From: Breviolum minutum Mf 1.05b.01
Taxonomy: Eukaryota > Sar > Dinophyceae > Suessiales > Symbiodiniaceae
Assembly: GCA_000507305.1 (NCBI GenBank)
Contig: DF240147.1
Location: 62,001-126,000 of the forward strand
Direction of reading: 5' to 3'
Length of the DNA: 64,000 nt
The translations under genes and the position numbers were made by a program. Below, piece after piece: positions 31,360-42,229 of this stretch. Position 1 is the first letter of the stretch; each line of letters begins with the position of its first letter. Under the pieces are notes generated by a model. That model ran no database searches and was not told where the DNA came from. It saw only the letters and a list, made by a program, of their open reading frames with translations.

Positions 31360-32069
31360 ATATTATGGATATAAATGTATATAAGATCTCCATCTTTTAC
31401 TTATTATGTTCATGTATTCTGTGCACTGAGTTGTCTGTGTCGACCCAGACTCTGGGTCGCCCACTGTCGAGCCACCTCCCGGCCGATGCCGGTGGAAGCA
31501 CCGGTGACGAAGGCCACCTAGTCAAGGACTGGGCTATCCAGTGCACAAAAGGGATCTTTGAAAGGGAAACCATAGGGAAACCATAGCCATGCAACCATAG
31601 CTCATTTGAAGGGGTCCTGCTTCCATCATATATAATGTACAAGGGTGAAATATTGGTGAAATGGGGTGAATGGGTTGCGCAAAATTTTGTTTCAGCTGTA
31701 CCGGATTGACTATAACGCAAAGGGAAATTCTCGTCCATACTTCAAGTTTGATGGCCTTTCCGGTGAGATCGATCTCCTCGAACTGTTGCAGAGTGAATCC
31801 TTTTGGTCGCCAAAAATTCAGCAAAGGTAGACTCCTGACATGGCGAAAGGTTACGAAAAATTCACATGGTGATTGACAGCAAGGTGGTTGCTGAAAAGTT
31901 CTTTGCATTTCTTCCAAGGGTGAGACGTAGTTTAGTGCAGTGTAGTGCGCGTATCTATGCCTGTGTCTCTATGAGTGTTGACGGACCTGCCACCATTCCA
32001 AAGTAGGTCGCCGCGCCATACGGCTGCTGCAAGTACTGCAACAACAGCACCCGACCACAGCAGTTTCAT
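28035..32069 (-). CDS. Short-chain dehydrogenase/reductase, twelve exons
   Basis: NAD(P)-dependent oxidoreductase of the classical SDR family, closest in pattern to retinol-dehydrogenase/WWOX-like members. Exons: about 31994-32069 (start MKLLWSGAVVAV, a hydrophobic anchor), 31756-31799 (EEIDLTGK), 31461-31517 (VTGASTGIG, cofactor motif), 30337-30432 (ASVFVGCRE, LDLAV), 29974-30009 (AFADYVHR), 29662-29733 (VNNAGIA), 29397-29535 (VNYLSHFLLTK, VVHLTSGAHR), 29156-29200, 28849-28962 (RYGMAKLA, the YxxxK; VHPGVV), 28507-28617, 28351-28395, 28160-28035 (stop). Coding length is about 960 nt (320 residues), normal for the family. Most junctions keep phase; donors are GT, GC (31756, 29974, 29662, 29397, 28507) and GA (28849). 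A stretch of 6-8 residues before VNNAG is probably on a small unseen exon. Confidence 0.85.
30470..30556. repeat. TA-rich microsatellite and C run at the gap edge
   Basis: ATAC/TATA-type simple sequence followed by a run of 12 C directly before the assembly gap; such sequence often stops assembly. Confidence 0.8.
30557..31323. other. Assembly gap (767 N)
   Basis: A run of N flanked by simple repeats. It lies between SDR exons 31461-31517 and 30337-30432, whose coding sequence joins directly (ARQW then LRRANASV), so no coding sequence appears to be missing. Confidence 0.95.
31324..31372. repeat. (TA)n microsatellite
   Basis: About 18 TA units at the right edge of the gap. Confidence 0.9.
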
Positions 32070-32123
32070 GTGAACAATCCACCAACATGCCAAGAGGCTT
32101 GACTTGCTGCACCACTTAAGTGT

Positions 32124-32750
32124 ATGAAAATGATGGCAAACATGATAATAACCCATGTATTATATAATATTCACATATATTCACGCATACATAGAGACAA
32201 ATGGAATGCATACAGAAGATTCATAGTCGTTTGGTGTTTAAAATATCTTGTACTTGAGCCAAAGGCTTTGACCCGGTCATGTCACCCTTCACAGCATGAA
32301 GACTATGCAAAATGTGAAAAGCCCATCTTAAACCAAGATCGCATAGGGATTTTGATTGCCCCAAATCCAACTGAAATCAATGAAGCAATGATTCAGAAAT
32401 CTGTCTCTGAACAGCACATGACCATGGTGAGTTTACTCCGAGGCCGGAGCAACAACAGCATGACCATCAAAGGTGTCATGCTCATCCGAATCCTACGAAC
32501 CGTTGCAGAAATCATCAGAAATCACGGCATACAGCATGTGAAAAGCAAAAAATCAGCATATCCTCAATTTTCATCAATTTTCATCAATTTTCTCAAGTCT
32601 TGGACAAATCCAAATAACCGCTCTACACCCTTCGCGCAGAATTTAACTAGTCCAACCGAATTCTACAAAGCGTTTCCATTCCCATGCCATTCTCCTCTTG
32701 CCCGATGTCAGTGGCAAGGTTTGCCATGCCTCCACACAGGTGCTGTATGA
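32124..32750 (+). other. Open frame without recognisable content
   Basis: A 208-codon + frame, partly protein-like around IGILIAPNPTEINEA and VMLIRILRTVAEII but with low-complexity ends and no motif. It lies just upstream of the SDR first exon on the opposite strand. It may be an exon pair or chance; not claimed as a gene. Confidence 0.2.
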
Positions 32751-33070
32751 ATCATCACAAAAGACTTTGAGCAGCTCCTTTGCACCGCTTTTGAAGCAGA
32801 TTCCCGTCATCTCACCATCTCGCCTGCTTCGAAGAAAAGCCGGCCTCAATGGAACATGGGAAAGGTTGAGAACATTTCTGACCTGCAATTCTTGATTCTA
32901 CTCCTCACTCCTTTTACACTTTTGTTGCAAGGTCGGGAAAAAAAAAGAATTCACAGTGACAACACAGGAAAACAACATCAACTGATGGAACTCAACATCA
33001 AATTGTTCAACAACTTTACATCTTACATATGTTTCTCATGTTTCTTTTCTGGATCTTTTTTGTCTCAATC

Positions 33071-33199
33071 CGCTCCGTGGCCCCAACTGGCAGCTGCATT
33101 GGGCCAGGGTGGGATCGCCCCACCGAGGCTTCGGAACCCCAACTCCGAACCAAAAAATCGACATCGGTCACCAGCATGCCCGACGAATCGACAAAGTTG
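33071..33199 (-). CDS. Candidate exon, unknown protein
   Basis: Forty-three codons between an AG acceptor (AAAAAAGACAG) and a GA donor (GGAGCG|GATTG). The peptide contains NFVDSSGMLVTDVDFLVRSW and GPMQLPVGATER, with GC-rich third positions inside AT-rich flanks. The acceptor lacks a pyrimidine tract, which lowers confidence. The opposite strand is also open, though less protein-like. No family is recognised. Confidence 0.35.
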
Positions 33200-35056
33200 C
33201 TGTCTTTTTTTACAACAACAAAAAATAACTGGTTTACATTATATCTTTTTTTGTCCATAGTCTATTCTATCATATCAAATCATATCCATCTATCTGATCT
33301 ATCTGTTTTTCAGAACTATCATGACCATAATCTCTTCCTTTGACATCGAGTGCATTTAGATGAAATGGATTGTTTGCAACTTGAGAAAGAGATTTCCTCG
33401 TTTCATTCTTATCTCGATCAATAGATTGGACTTACCTTGGTAAAAAGGCCACAAAATGACTTTGCTGTAACGCCGTCTATTCAATCTATTCCTGTCTATT
33501 CTCGATTCCGTATATTCTCTGCTCCTTCACCCCAATCCTCACATCCTCACATCCTCACACCTCCTGCCGAGAAATGAGCCCCGCCCTTTCACGTTGCGCC
33601 AGATACCTCAGAGCTTTCCAAGTTTCCAACTTTCCATCTTTTTCCACACAACCCGAGGTGTCTGAGATGTCTGACTTTGTAGTCGTCACTTTGCAAAGTA
33701 GGTCACTTTTACCGACTTCCAAAATGTCACAACATCAAACACCAAAAAAAAACCTGGAGGTAAAAAAAAAAAAAAACATCCACTAAAAACCAATCCACTT
33801 CCAAACCATCACATCACCCAGGTTGGCCGACTCCTTCAGCCCAGCATGGCGCTGATCCTTTTTGATCACACGACCTGGGAGTTGTTTGAGGTTTTTTCCC
33901 ACCCTTTATGTTTTTGTGTTGCGTGTTTTTTTTTTGAATGTCAAATGTGGATCACCTTAAAAACATCTATATATCATATAATATAAATCATATATCATAC
34001 AAATCATATATATATCTATTTTACATTCTATTTATCATATGAAACCAATCTATGAAACGATTTTTCCATGACTTTTCCATTGACGATCATGTTACAAAAC
34101 CCATCTGTGACATGTCCCCACTGATCAACGCAAGTTCATCAAGGTTTCAAGAATGAAATGCAGTAGCGGAAGCACAGGGCGAACTCAGAACTGAAATTTC
34201 ACCTTCCCGGAAAATCGTAAAACTGAGATAATTGTTGCATGACTTGTTATCAAAAGTTTGCTGCTTGCATAGCATGCTAGCATCATTCCTTGCATTGCTT
34301 GCAGCTCTGCGACGTTCAAGGCCAGGCCACATCCAACCCAGGCCATGTGAATACCTGGATGTCGGATGTCGCATGTCGCCGAACTTTCTGAGTTCATTGA
34401 GTTCATGAGTGATCTTTTTGTATTTTTTCACATGAATTTCGATGAATTTCGACCGAAAGGGGTGTACCAAGACAGTTTCGAAGGGGCGTAGCATTGCATC
34501 TCCGGATCGCCTCAGGTAAGATAAACAAAAGCCATGCATTTGAACCACTAAAATTTGGATCTTGGCACAAGATCCGACAGCAAAAATTACATCAAAATAG
34601 CGTCTGGTTTCTGTAGGATCAAGATTTGAAATCGAGGAATCGAGGATTTCTGTCAAACCTCTTTTGCCAGGTTGCTAAAGGCAGCTAACTCTTCCAAGCG
34701 CTCTCTTAAAGACATTGCACCGAGGCCTTGCAGATGCCAAAAATGATCTGTCAAATGCCAAATTGTCAAACCTGTCAAATGCTGTAGACTCTACCTGTAG
34801 ACCTTTAAATTGCAAGTTTCCTACACTTGAAATGCTGTTTTGAAGAAAAGACGTCAACTAAACCGGGCTTAACCACCGGCTATAACTATAACCCTTCAAA
34901 GCTGGGTGGACGACGCAAACGATTGACGCGGATGGCCACCTCTGGAGCGGTGACTCAAGTCACATGTTGCCGCAATGCTGCCATGATGGATTACAAAGAC
35001 TGCCACTGTTCAAGTGAGTTTGGCTACCTTCTGGTCGGAATGGGTTTCGAAGGGCA
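33200..35056. other. Unassigned sequence
   Basis: AT-rich with simple repeats near 33960-34040 (ATATCAT). A 169-codon minus frame at 34147-34656 has no motif and mixed composition; not accepted. Confidence 0.4.
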
Positions 35057-35290
35057 CTAGAAACTTTGCTCTCCATAAGAGCCTGAGTTTGGCACAGGTA
35101 AACCTGTCCGCAGGGTCTCCAGCATCTTAAGGAAGTCTTCCTCACCAACTTGTCGAAACTTTAAGGAACATGCAGTTGGATCTTCACCCAAACTCGATGA
35201 CATCTTTCAAGATGCACTCAAACAATCATCCAAAAGTTTGATATGTTCTTCAGGTCCTTCAAATGCGGATCCTTTTTCGATGCCTACGCA
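35057..35290 (-). pseudogene. Exon-like segment with compensating frameshifts
   Basis: After an acceptor ending GCGTAG the frame reads AFEGPEEHIKLLDD. Coding character then moves to a second frame (FECILKDVIEFG) and back to the first (EDPTACSLKFRQVGEEDFL, then KMLETLRTG), with a GT donor at ACAG|GTTTACC. In the first frame an in-frame TGA lies between the two halves. A one-base loss near 35222 and a one-base gain near 35190 explain the pattern. An alternative reading is a 48-codon ATG frame (35057-35203) ending SGSYGEQSF. This may be a decayed exon, an assembly error pair, or, less likely, a recoded TGA. No family is recognised. Confidence 0.45.
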
Positions 35291-35572
35291 TGCAAACAAG
35301 AAATCCGCTGAGCTTGCGGGGGGTTGTCCTCAGAGCAAATACCCTGGCGTCGATAATATGCCTCGGAGCAGTCGTTTGAAATTGGAGCCCCGATACTTCG
35401 GATAAAGTGCGAAGTGGCGAAGTGCAATTAGTTCAATTCCATTCAATTCCAATAATTCTGTAGTTACTGTAGTTCTTGATGAAGAAAAACCTCTGAACCA
35501 GGATGGAACCCAGAAAAACCCTGGAACCCGGAAAAGCTCAAGGTTCCAAGCTCTGCAGGTCCCCCCACAAGC

Positions 35573-35723
35573 CTCGTACTGCTCGTTCTTGTATTCCCAT
35601 GGTTCGTCTCTCCAATCCTCTGCTTCAACAAAATCATGCTGTAAGAAAAAGATGTTCCATTCCCTGTCAACCATAAGAGCACATTGTTCCCAAATTCGCC
35701 TCCGTCCGGTGCCGCTTGGCCTT
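35573..35723 (-). CDS. Candidate exon, acidic aromatic peptide
   Basis: One nt plus 50 codons between CCTTTCAG and a GC donor (TACGAG|GCTTG). The peptide reads RRRIWEQCALMVDREWN, then FVEAEDWRDEPWEYKNEQYE. It lies 280 bases upstream of the 35057-35290 segment on the same strand and may belong to the same gene. The acceptor and GC donor fit dinoflagellate introns. The family is unknown. Confidence 0.45.
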
Positions 35724-37595
35724 CTGAAAGGCAAAGAGGGAAACGGTGCTAAGCTGCCAATCAAAGCTTTCTTGATACAGAAATCATCCAAATCATCCGT
35801 CAAAGAAACTCACTGAACGCGCTCCGTCTTGTTCTCTTGTTACTTTTGAGAAAGATACGAATTTGAAAAATTCCATCCAAAAGTTGCAAACGCAAACCTT
35901 GCAACATCATCTTCAATCATTCAGGTATATTCAGCTACACTCTTTAAGTCGGGCCTCGGGCTCCTCTCCCTGACAGCAATTAGGACACTCGAATTTCTGC
36001 TTGGAAAAATCATTGCATTGTATACCGTCAATGACGTTCCCTAGTGACATGGCCGTATTTTCGCAGATTTTGCTACCCTTTTCATCGCATGCGTCTGCAA
36101 ATCAATGATGCATGCCTCGTTGGCTCCTTTGCCCTTGCCTTTGGACCTCTCCGTCAAAACAGGCAAATTACACCGTCAAGAAGGGTAACAAAAAAAAACG
36201 GGCAAGGCAGCAAAATATGCCAACAATGTGTTCGAACTTTCAAAGGTGCAATGACTTTTTGTTTTCACATGTCAACTGCCAAATCAACATTCGACCACGA
36301 CGACCACGACCCTCCCGAATCAGGAGTCCAAACCTACCACCACCAGGTTTCCGTTTGCCACGTGCCATGAAAATCGCTTTGTCCAACACGAAAATGCCAA
36401 TCTGTGGCCAAGATAGCAACTTGGGTTGAAAACAAAGAAACCTTCATTGACTTTTGGGAAGACTAAAATGGTTTCATGTTTTAACTTATCATGGTGTTTT
36501 GTCCCAAAAAAACGATCAGAAAAGCTCCAATTTAGCCATCTGGGCAAACTGTTTTCATCACAACAATTCTTTGATGTGGCATGACCATAGCACAAGTTTT
36601 GATTTGCAAATTGCATACATTCAGATTGATGGGTGTTGCGAATACAAATATGTAGCAATTTTTGAAAGTGGTACCAATGAGCGATTGATATCGAGGCTGT
36701 AAAAGGCTTTGCACGAGTGCTGGTCTCCGAATGGTAGCCTCAAGGTTTGAAATTGGATGATGGCGCCCAAACATTTGGTGTACCAAGACCGCCAAAACAC
36801 TTCTTGGAAAACATACAAAAAATTGACCAAAGCTCTGGATGTTCCCAAAATATTAATATACAACGAACCAAGGAAAAAAATATAAATAAAAAATCAGGTA
36901 TATAAACAAATGAAAAGTTAAAACAAATGAAGAAGGTGAAGGAGAAAATAACCCCCTTGAATGTTCCCTTGGATTTATCCGTTTCAAAGTTCACGAGTCC
37001 TAGCTACGCATGTTTCACTTTCAAAGGTGGGGTCACGAGCCCAAAGTAAAGACCACGCCCACCCACCCACCACTAAGTTAGAGGCGAGCGCGCGAAACAA
37101 CAAATTTAAAGTGAACACATCTACACAAACATGCGAATACAACTGCAGCAAAACACATTTCAAATTTGAAAAAGTGCAAAACAAAACAAGATTGACAACA
37201 ACTCTTCTTTGTTTTTTCGTTCACCAGCGTACTACTACACGAACGACAAGGAACAGCAAGGGGCACACCCCAAAGACAAAGAACGTAACACATCCCGCGA
37301 AGGTACGTACGAAAAGAGTTACACGAGCAAAGCCAAGCAGAGGGCACACCCACGAAACACAAGGACAATATATAAACACAAACCTTTCCAAAAGAACTTC
37401 TAGACTGATGAAGTAACATCACCTGCGGTGATGTAAAACTTGTCAGTTTCAAAGTTCACGAGTCCTAGTGTTACGCACGCTTCGCTTTAAAAATTTCAAA
37501 TTCTGATATTTTCTCACGCACGCCATAACGAATCTCGGAGGATTGTGATGGTCGTTAATAATAATATTTTTCGAATCATTTGAAAGTAACCTCGC
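35724..37595. other. Unassigned sequence
   Basis: No gene recognised. A near-exact repeat of about 25 bases (TTTCAAAGTTCACGAGTCCTA) occurs at 36983 and 37448, about 465 bases apart, each followed by CGCTTCGCTTT-like or CATGTTTCACTTT-like sequence; it may mark a decayed direct repeat pair. Confidence 0.4.
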
Positions 37596-37654
37596 ATGGG
37601 CCATGGAGAAGGTGGATCCGTAGCTAGCAAACCAACCGCACCACCCAAACAAAA

Positions 37655-38150
37655 ACAAAGACAACAGAAACACAAAGCAAAACACAGGCCAAAACACAAA
37701 CAAACCAAAACAAAACGAAACAAAACAAAACGAAACAAAACAAAACAATCAAACAAAACAAAACGAAACAAAACAAAACGAAACAAAACAAACAAACAAG
37801 CAAAACAAAACAAAACAAAACAAAACAAAGCAAAACGATACAAAACGAAACGAAACAAAACAAAACAAAACAAAGCAAAACGATACAAAGCAAAACGATA
37901 CAAAACAAAACGAAAGAAAACAAAACAAAACGAAACAAAGCAAAACGATACAAAACAAAACGAAACAAAACAAAACAAAGCAAAACAAAACAAACAAACA
38001 AACAAAACAAAACGAAACAAAGCAAAACAAAACAAACAAACAAACAAACAAAACAAAACGAAACCAAACAAAACGAAACAAAACAAAAACAAACCAAACA
38101 AACAAACAAACAAACAAACAAACAAACAAACAAACAAAAAAACAACAACA
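37655..38150. repeat. Long (AAAAC/AAACG)n simple repeat
   Basis: Almost 500 bases built from AAAAC, AAACG, AAAGC and AAAC units with almost no T on the + strand. The long open frames on both strands here (up to 213 codons of Phe/Leu/Val/Cys or Lys/Gln/Asn/Thr) are artefacts of the repeat. Confidence 0.95.
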
Positions 38151-38493
38151 CACACTGACTACTTGTGACTACTTGTGAAATATGTAAGAATGAAACACGC
38201 CCTCGCTCATCTCTCAGTACATCTTCTTCTCCTCACAGCCACAGCCCAATCATTGCACTCGCATCTCAAGTACGCATAAAGAATCCAACGACCGCTTGAC
38301 CAACATAGCCCTCGTAGAGCATCCCAAATTGCTTCCAGCTTAAAGAAAAATTTTGCCTGCGCAATACAAAACGCCTTGAAGGGGAGGACACCAGTTCACA
38401 AGCAAGGGCACCACCCCATGTCCCTTTGGGCTCTGCTTCACCACTGTCTCCACGAATAACACTCCCTCATGCCTCCACAAGCAAGCCTAGTTG

Positions 38494-38790
38494 TTACAGG
38501 CCGTGTTGCCTTGGGTGTGCATCATACGTATACGGAACGCCCCCATCCCATGGAGCTGCGGCACCTCCGCTTAACTTGTCCTTGGCAGTCTTCCGGTCAC
38601 GACTCATCTTGACACGACGATCCAACTGTTGGACCTCAACCGCACTCCATTCCAACTCAGCAGCATTTGTCACAGTCCAGTGTATGGTAATAGGAAAGTC
38701 ATACTCCGTCATGTTCTTGAATCCCGATAAGGCCGCTAGTTTGTTTCTAAAGACCTTGCCATCATCTACATCATCAAATGAGAAGAGCAG
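38494..38790 (-). CDS. Unidentified coding-like frame
   Basis: An open minus frame with protein-like content: DDVDDGKVFRNKLAALSGF, then YDFPITIHWTVTNAAELEW and a basic segment RRVKMSRDRKTAKDKLSGG. There is no clear acceptor or start. A + frame at 38828-39052 (SEKEDIKEQLHRRSGIFS) is adjacent. They may be remnants of a decayed element. No family could be assigned. Confidence 0.25.
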   Translation of the reverse strand: MLFSFDDVDDGKVFRNKLAALSGFKNMTEYDFPITIHWTVTNAAELEWSAVEVQQLDRRVKMSRDRKTAKDKLSGGAAAPWDGGVPYTYDAHPRQHGL

Positions 38791-39084
38791 TCAATGGTGC
38801 TCGTGAAAGCCCACCCCTGCTCGGGACTTGAAGCCCACATCGTGTCACTTCGCCCAACTGGTTGGCATGTCCAGCGTCGGCCCACCGACACGTATTGCAA
38901 GCGAGAAGGAGGACATCAAGGAGCAGCTGCATCGACGTTCAGGAATTTTTTCAATTGTCTGCACAGGGTGTAAAGTGATGGGCACATGTTGGGTGGAGGG
39001 AGTCCTACAGAAAGAAATTAAAGCCCAAAGCCACGGTATTTTGATGTACTGATATCGCAATCCAAGGGCGCCGTTTACGCCAGA

Positions 39085-39300
39085 CAACTTTTACAGCAAA
39101 ACACTTTTACACCAGGCACCCGTGACAACTTCTACACTAGACACCTGTGGCACCAGCCCACTTTTACAACAAACAACTTTTACACCAGGAACCCTTGTAC
39201 ACAAGACACCTTGTAGACCAGACACCTTCTACACCAGAAACGTTTTACACCAGACACATTTTAAACCAAACACTTGACCTTTTACACCAGACAATTTTTA
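39085..39300. repeat. Degenerate minisatellite ACTTTTACACCAGACACC
   Basis: About a dozen imperfect units of 16-18 bases with the core TTTTACACCAGACAC. Confidence 0.8.
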
Positions 39301-39862
39301 CAACAAGGAACACAAAAACACAAACGCACCAAACGCAAAAACACACACACACAGGAAAAACGCAAACGCGCAAACACAAAAAAAAACAATCACAAAAAAA
39401 AACACACAAACGCAGTTACACCAGACAATTTTTTACAACCAACAACACAAAAAAACACCAACGCAAAAACACAAACACAAACACAGAAAAACACTTCAAA
39501 CATGCAAACACACACAAAAACAAGAATGCAAACATGCGCACACAGAAAACGCAAACACGCAAACACAATTATACCACCCAAGTTTTACAACAAACAAAAA
39601 AATTAAAACACAAAAACACAAACACGCAAACACAGAAAAACACAGACACACAAACACACAAAAACACAGCCACACAAAAAACACAATAACAAACACAGAA
39701 AAACACAAACACAAAAACAAAAACAAACAAAATCACAAACACTGAAAAACACCGAAAAACACAAACACGCAAACACACACAAAAGCACCAAAACAGCAAC
39801 ACAAAAACACAAGTGCAAACACGCAGACACGGAAAAACACCAACATGCAAAAAACACGCAAA
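39300..39862. repeat. (ACACAAA)-rich simple repeat
   Basis: A C/A-only stretch of ACAAACAC, AAAACAC and AAACGC units, interrupted twice by TTACACCAGACAATTTT copies of the neighbouring minisatellite (39415 and 39568), which shows that the two repeats expanded together. Confidence 0.85.
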
Positions 39863-39864
39863 GT

Positions 39865-40105
39865 ACTACCAAGTGCCACTCCGTATTACAAAGTACTACT
39901 CTGTACTACAAATACTACTAACTCTGTACTGCAAAGTGCTACTCAAGCTCACTCTGTACTCTGTACTGCAAAGTACTTCTCTAGTACTACTCTGTACCAC
40001 AAAAAACTACTCCAGTACTCCTCTGTACTACAAAGTACTACAAAGTTCCATTCTGTACCGCAAAGTACTCGTCAAGTACCACTCTGTACTACACTAAGAC
40101 TTTGT
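39865..40105. repeat. Minisatellite TACTACTCTGTACTACAAAG
   Basis: About eleven imperfect units of about 20 bases with the core CTCTGTACTACAAAGTACT. Confidence 0.85.
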
Positions 40106-41892
40106 GCAACATTCAGCTGCAAAACACAAACAGTACGCACCAGCGCAAAGCTGAGATGCAAAGCAGAACAAGAGTATGCAAACCAACTGCAAGCCTGAGT
40201 AGATCCAATCGGGAGAGGAAGGAGGGACGCGCCAGATCTGAATTTTATCTATGAAAAGGACGTTCTACAAAAAGATCCGGAAAGGTCATAAGGGTTAAAG
40301 GAGTGAGTTGGATAGTGGAGTTGCTTTGGACACTACCATTGTCACATCAGTGCAAGTGCATTTCACTTTCATCGAGCTACCTGGATTCTATGCGTCTGTG
40401 TCCGTTGTTTTCCTTTCTTTTCTGCTTGTTTCTGTTTGACAATCACATGCTGGAGACAATCGACTAGACAAGGTCTCTATGCACATGCTAAAGGATTCGA
40501 AGAATGGTTGAGGATACCTGTCGGACTGATGAAAAGCGAATTTTTCACCTCAACATGTTACTTCGAAGGGACATCTTCAGAACACTCTGCTACAGCTTTG
40601 GTTTCATTTTGGACCATGTGGATAACATTTTGTTTTTTTGTACTAAGCTGCGCGCGTCATTACAACTGTGGCAGTCATTGATCTATGCGAGTAGTGTCAT
40701 TGTTAGACCCTTGGATCGAAAGAAAGGTCAGGAACAATAAAAGCAAAACCAAGCAAAAACAACAAACACGCCCCAACAAAAAACACACAAACCGAACAGA
40801 CAAAAAGAACCCATTCCTGACCAATCATTAAAAGGTGAGACAGGTGAAACAAGCTCAGGCTCTCACGGCAAACTACATTCCCCGGCTCTCACAACGTCTT
40901 CAGCAGAATATAGTCGAAGGCCAATGTAGTGTGTGGTTACACAATAGCAGTACCATCGTCGACTTGCTTCCGCTTCTTTCTGTTCCTGCTGTCGGATACT
41001 TCTGCTGACTACCAAGGAACTGCAGTGATATGACTTGTTCTTCCTCACGAACCTGTGTATACATGTCAGTAAAAATTCCTTGGTCACCAGGAAACACTAC
41101 GGGTGGAGCTGGCTGGCGTAGCTGCCATAGCCGGTTTTATGCCGTGCTCCACAGACGCCATGCAATAGGATCACCGTCACTGCGAAGTTCATGTCATCTT
41201 TAGGCCGATTAGACCTGTTGGTAAAGAGCCGCTCTTCCCTCTCCGAGAGGGTACCAACCAGGCCCTTTGGTTTCCAGATTCAGCTGCAATAGTCGCCATT
41301 GTGGGTGAACATCGCCCCACATGCCTGGGGCATCATATTTTTTTTTGTCTAGATGCTGCATGACTCAACGGTCGTTGTCCGGACGGTCGCCCTTCTGTCA
41401 GCTAAAACTAAGTAAGGAGTCGCAAATTTACTGGAGCTGTTTTTCCAAGTAAAGCAACAAATCCGAAAGCAAAACAAAACAACACCAACCACATTGGTCT
41501 TCCGAAGAGTGCAGAGGCGGGTGAGGGTAGCCTGTTCCTCGGACGGTTAGATCAAGGGCTAGTTGGAGACGCCGAGAGCACGCATGTCGTCCGTCCGAAG
41601 GGGAAGGCACCGCTTGTTCCATTGGTTGGAAGATGCTGCAAATTCCTTTTTCAAGAAACTAGTTGAATATTTGCGAGGAGTATGCTCAGCCGGTTGGACT
41701 TGCTGAGAATTGGCCTTGAGTATATGATTCTGTGAAGTAGTTGCAGTTAATGGTGAGCTAACAAGTGTGAAACAGTGGTAATATGTTGTCACTTGAAGTA
41801 GAAGCCTAGCCAGTACCACAAAAGACAACAAAGAACCACAAAAAGAGATACGGAGCGCAGCTCAGGGTGAAACAACGGCACCGAGAACGGAG
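40106..41892. other. Unassigned, probably decayed element sequence
   Basis: No gene or motif recognised. A T9 run at 41338-41347 followed by GTC-rich sequence weakly recalls the LTR-like repeats further right. Confidence 0.3.
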
Positions 41893-41975
41893 CCCAACAA
41901 GGGGACTGTAATTTTTTTCCTGCATTGCCGAGCGAGCACGAAGCACGGTCAGTCAACTTTCGGAAGTTATTTCGT
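41893..41975 (+). repeat. LTR-like end, copy 1
   Basis: CCCAACAAGGGGAC is followed by TGTAATTTTTTTCC and a GAGC-rich stretch ending GGTCAGTCAAC. A purine-rich tract ending GGGGAC before TGTTAG/TGTAA is the arrangement at the start of a copia 3' LTR. It is related to copy 2 by the shared 16-base CCAACAAGGGGACTGT. Confidence 0.45.
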
Positions 41976-42010
41976 GTAGAGCAAGACAACTTCTGTCCTG
42001 AAGGGAAGAA

Positions 42011-42095
42011 CCAACAAGGGGACTGTTAGAAATCGAGAAGGCTTTTTTTTGGCGGTGCCGTGCGCGCTTGAAGCTCTGACGGTCATCAATACATT
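42011..42095 (+). repeat. LTR-like end, copy 2
   Basis: CCAACAAGGGGAC then TGTTAGAAATCGAG, a T8 run, and GCCGTGCGCGCTTGAAGCTCTGACGGTCA-like sequence (42055-42083). TGTTAGAAAT after a polypurine tract is a common copia LTR start. The GC-rich core recurs inverted at 44891 and 46631. Confidence 0.5.
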
Positions 42096-42229
42096 TTGTT
42101 GCGCTTTACTATTCCCACGTATGAGAGAATAAGTGAGACAAATACCTAGGTGTCACCAACAAACACAAAAAACAAGACAGCAAAACACAAAACAACCACA
42201 ACCGAAACACCCAAAACCCAAAAGGACAC

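Noticed and set aside
30458..31586. Open frames spanning the N run
   Set aside because: They consist of unknown bases; no coding evidence.
37514..38168. Long open frames on both strands (up to 213 codons)
   Set aside because: They are translations of the (AAAAC)n repeat, with no stops because the repeat lacks them.
39147..39872. Thr/Lys/Asn-rich and Cys/Val/Phe-rich frames
   Set aside because: Translations of ACAAACAC simple sequence.
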